Below are positions 6,092-8,044 of a DNA stretch of 8,044 bases, piece after piece. The stretch is from NCBI GenBank assembly GCA_035296965.1, contig DATGZX010000366.1, positions 1-8,044 on the forward strand, in the 5' to 3' direction. The DNA comes from DATGZX01 sp035296965. GTDB lineage: Bacteria > Planctomycetota > Planctomycetia > Gemmatales > Gemmataceae. The notes beneath the pieces were generated by a model, which ran no database searches, was not told where the DNA came from, and saw only the letters and a list, made by a program, of their open reading frames with translations. Position 1 is the stretch's first letter, and each line of letters starts with the position of its first letter. A program made the position numbers and the translations under genes.

Positions 6092-6160
6092 CTGCGAGAC
6101 ATTGTGTGGGTTCCAGAACTCTGCGACAGAACCCCTGGGAGTGCCTGACGGTGCAATCCC

Positions 6161-6198
6161 GTTGGGCTACTCACCCGATTTATGCAACAAAGCCCAAC
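6161..6198. mobile_element. Terminal inverted-repeat remnant resembling IS903-type (IS5 family) ends
   Basis: On the minus strand, 6195-6177 reads GGGCTTTGTTGCATAAATC, very close to the terminal repeat of IS903 (GGCTTTGTTGAATAAATC as I recall it), and continues GGGTGAGT. By orientation the element would extend leftward, toward 5850. A second matching end and a recognisable transposase are not present, so this is a solo end or a heavily decayed element. The same stretch can fold as GTTGGGCT (6161-6168) with AGCCCAAC (6191-6198), so it might also act as a weak hairpin past the amylase stop. Identification rests on recall of the IS end. Confidence 0.5.
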
Positions 6199-6205
6199 AG
6201 AACTC

Positions 6206-7909
6206 TCAATTCTGCCAGTCCACGTTGACAAAACCCGTTCCGCTCGTGGGGACGGTGAAGGAGTGATTCTGGCCGCCCTCCCAGGTGACCGTATTGTCCG
6301 CGGCAATCTTGATGAACTTGAACTGAATGGTCCGCCCGGCCGGTACGCTGACGTTCAGAAACCAGTTCGGGAAATTCGGCGCTAGCATCGGGCCTACCGC
6401 TCCATCATACGTCGTGCTCCAATTGCCGAGCTCCACCGTGTCCCCGGTAAGGAAGATGTAATCGCCGATATTTGTTGGCGCGGCGTTGTTCACCGTGAAC
6501 GTCACAGGGATGAGTTTCGCGGCCAAGACCGTGAACGGCACGCCGTTCGAAACGCGCCCGTCGGAACCGGTCACCGTCACAGCGTAGTTGCCGTTCGAAA
6601 CGTCAGGAACGGTCACCACGATGTGGTTCTTGTCTGAGCTGACAGCCTCCGCCACGGTCGTGCCAAACTTCACCGTATTCGTTCCCGAGAAGGAGCCGGC
6701 GAGGGTGACCTGCACTCCTGGCTGGGCAATGTCCGGTCCAACAGATGCCAGGACCGGCGTGGTGGCCGTGGCCGGGCTGAAAGTCCATACGGCGACGGTG
6801 TGCGCTGGCAAAGTGAAATCATTGACCGGATTGTTACCACCACCATTCTTCACGGTAATCGACAAGCCGCCGAGGTCACCACCCAGGAAGTCACTGTAAT
6901 CGCCTGTGGGAAGCGCTGTGAACAGGCCGCTGATCGGGGTGGCCGCGCTGTCGTTCTTATTGATCGCCACCAGGACCACGCTGCCGGCGAATACCCTCTC
7001 ATAGATATATACGTCGTTGTTTATCCAGCGCTGGGTCATGGTCCCGTAAGATATGGCTGGGTTGCTCTTGCGCAGGGCTGTCAGCTTGCTGATGAGCTTG
7101 TAAGCCTTCGTGGTCGTGTCGAACTTGCTCATCATGGGGCGATTGTAGGGATCGTTACCGGAGTTGGTATCATTGTGGAGGTATTGCTCGGTGCCATAGT
7201 AAATCACGGGCACGCCGCGGCAGGTTAGCAGGAACGCGAGCGCTTCGTGAAGGCGGTTCTGGTTGTTGTTGATAGAGAGGAAGCGCTGGCGGTCGTGGTT
7301 GTCGAGAAAGGTCACCAAGTCATTGACCTGCTGGAAGTTCGAGGCCTCCTGTGAAAGCACAGCGTCGATCTCGCTGAAGCTCTTGTCGCGGGCGAATACA
7401 TCAACGATGGCGCGTTGGAGCGGGAAGTCGATGACCGAGAAGCCGGAGCGGTTCGCGAATTTGTAGAGATCGTGATATAGAGGATCTGATGTGTCCGCAA
7501 TCCATTCGCCGAAAGTAAATGTGTTCGCGTTGGTGTAAATGCTATTGATAAAACTGTAGAGCCAGCCCCAGGTGGCGTGTTTGATGGCATCCACGCGGAA
7601 GCCGTCGACGTGGTGCTGCTGGAAAACCTGCACGGCATTCTTCAGGTAGGCATCGACGGTGGGGTTTTCCTGGTTGAAGTCGGCGAGGTTGGAAAGCGTG
7701 TAGTACTGGTCCTGGTAGCGGTCGTTGAAGTCGCTGATGCCGGGGTTGTGATGGAAATAACCGTTGATATCATTGGTGAAATTTCCCACTAGCGTCCCAT
7801 TATCGAAGAACGCTCCAAACTCGCCGTTGTTATTGTTGTTGGAATGATTGGGGGCAAAATCGACAATGACTTTGATGCCTTTGCTGTGCGCAGCTGTGAC
7901 TAGACCCAA
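6206..7909 (-). CDS. GH13 CGTase-like amylase with TIG and CBM20 domains, N-terminally truncated
   Basis: This enzyme family cleaves or rearranges alpha-1,4-glucans outside the cell. Counting from the TTG at 7909, the frame has 567 residues and ends TGA 6208-6206. Catalytic motifs are intact: DFAPNH (17-22), GFRVDAIKH with nucleophile D107, FTFGEW with acid/base E135, and FLDNHD with D206. The spacings 28 and 71 equal those of Bacillus CGTases (229/257/328). Domain C covers about 285-380, a TIG/IPT-like domain 385-462 and a CBM20 starch-binding domain 466-567 (ELGNW, VPAGRTIQFKFIK, VTWEGG). At the position of the central Tyr/Phe195 of CGTases there is S73, which favours amylase over cyclisation activity. 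Homology stops at about residue 3. The signal peptide and about the first 118 mature residues are missing, the DNA upstream is unrelated, and an in-frame TAG lies nine codons earlier. It is probably a dead gene despite the clean frame. Confidence 0.85.
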   Translation of the reverse strand: MGLVTAAHSKGIKVIVDFAPNHSNNNNNGEFGAFFDNGTLVGNFTNDINGYFHHNPGISDFNDRYQDQYYTLSNLADFNQENPTVDAYLKNAVQVFQQHHVDGFRVDAIKHATWGWLYSFINSIYTNANTFTFGEWIADTSDPLYHDLYKFANRSGFSVIDFPLQRAIVDVFARDKSFSEIDAVLSQEASNFQQVNDLVTFLDNHDRQRFLSINNNQNRLHEALAFLLTCRGVPVIYYGTEQYLHNDTNSGNDPYNRPMMSKFDTTTKAYKLISKLTALRKSNPAISYGTMTQRWINNDVYIYERVFAGSVVLVAINKNDSAATPISGLFTALPTGDYSDFLGGDLGGLSITVKNGGGNNPVNDFTLPAHTVAVWTFSPATATTPVLASVGPDIAQPGVQVTLAGSFSGTNTVKFGTTVAEAVSSDKNHIVVTVPDVSNGNYAVTVTGSDGRVSNGVPFTVLAAKLIPVTFTVNNAAPTNIGDYIFLTGDTVELGNWSTTYDGAVGPMLAPNFPNWFLNVSVPAGRTIQFKFIKIAADNTVTWEGGQNHSFTVPTSGTGFVNVDWQN

Positions 7910-8044
7910 AACAAGCGTAATATAATAATCAACCTATATTCAAATGAAGCAAACATATGTTTTGTCTGATAACGTACCTTCTACCACCCGGGGTTGCCGC
8001 CCCCGACAGCCGCCGCCAAACTCTCTGCTCCATATCCTGTTCCC
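7910..8044. other. DNA upstream of the amylase truncation, no supported gene
   Basis: The first ~65 bp are AT-rich and contain the 12 bp palindrome AAACATATGTTT (7951-7962). From about 7980 the sequence becomes GC-rich; one minus frame entering from the right edge reads GTGYGAESLAAAVGGGNPGW and stops at TAG 7983-7981. That could be the end of another gene, but 20 codons are too few to judge. None of the frames encodes the missing amylase N-terminus. Confidence 0.4.

Noticed and set aside
5854..6306. 150-codon minus-strand frame across the 56 bp repeats and IS-like end
   Set aside because: It runs through the repeat in shifting frames, overlaps the end of the amylase gene, and gives no family-like sequence.
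7904..8000. Eukaryote-like intron (GTACGT...CTAG) interrupting the amylase
   Set aside because: Joining the putative exons does not restore the missing amylase N-terminus, and other genes in the window have bacterial ribosome-binding sites.

Overview
The window looks like a bacterial accessory or genome-decay region: a few intact genes set among truncated genes, diverged repeats and mobile-element remnants. GC is moderately high overall, with a short AT-rich stretch at the right end. Shine-Dalgarno sites (AAGGAG, GGGAG) precede the two best intact genes, so the host is bacterial. The gene mix (large M28-like peptidase with a PA domain, patatin-like lipase, CGTase-type GH13 enzyme, DUF5681-like protein) would fit a soil heterotroph such as an acidobacterium. 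That taxonomic guess is inference only.

Left part (1-2440): the C-terminus of an unrecognised protein (2-163, +); one copy of a ~151 bp repeat (203-353) abutting the C-terminal quarter of an ABC-F ATPase of the Uup type (355-867, +); a convergent DUF5681-like gene (start 1314, -); and a second repeat copy (1287-1438) forming that gene's 5' region. Read on the minus strand, both repeat copies encode an excisionase-like helix-turn-helix with the same frame offset and carry a perfect hairpin just upstream of a ribosome-binding site. Further right are a possible frameshifted small gene (1469-1713, -) and a short segment resembling the C-terminus of a REP-associated (IS200-like) tyrosine transposase (2138-2266, +).

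Middle part (2441-5850): two intact minus-strand genes. The patatin-like protein (4700-5812) comes first in transcription order. It overlaps by ATGA a small unreported frame (4539-4703), which may itself be frameshifted. About 570 bp further along is the M28/PA peptidase-like protein (2441-3967) with its own strong RBS. Both enzymes keep their fold signatures but have unusual residues at the expected catalytic positions.

Right part (5850-8044): a near-perfect 56 bp tandem duplication, a 14 bp palindrome and a terminal sequence resembling that of IS903-type (IS5 family) elements. That terminal sequence lies about 10 bp past the stop codon of a GH13 CGTase-like amylase (6206-7909, -). The amylase keeps its catalytic triad, TIG-like domain and CBM20 but has lost its signal peptide and about the first 118 residues of the catalytic domain. 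The DNA upstream of the break is AT-rich and unrelated.

No single new system stands out. The strongest signals are repeat or mobile-element boundaries that coincide with gene truncations, the DUF5681/HTH repeat unit, and the patatin-coupled small frame.
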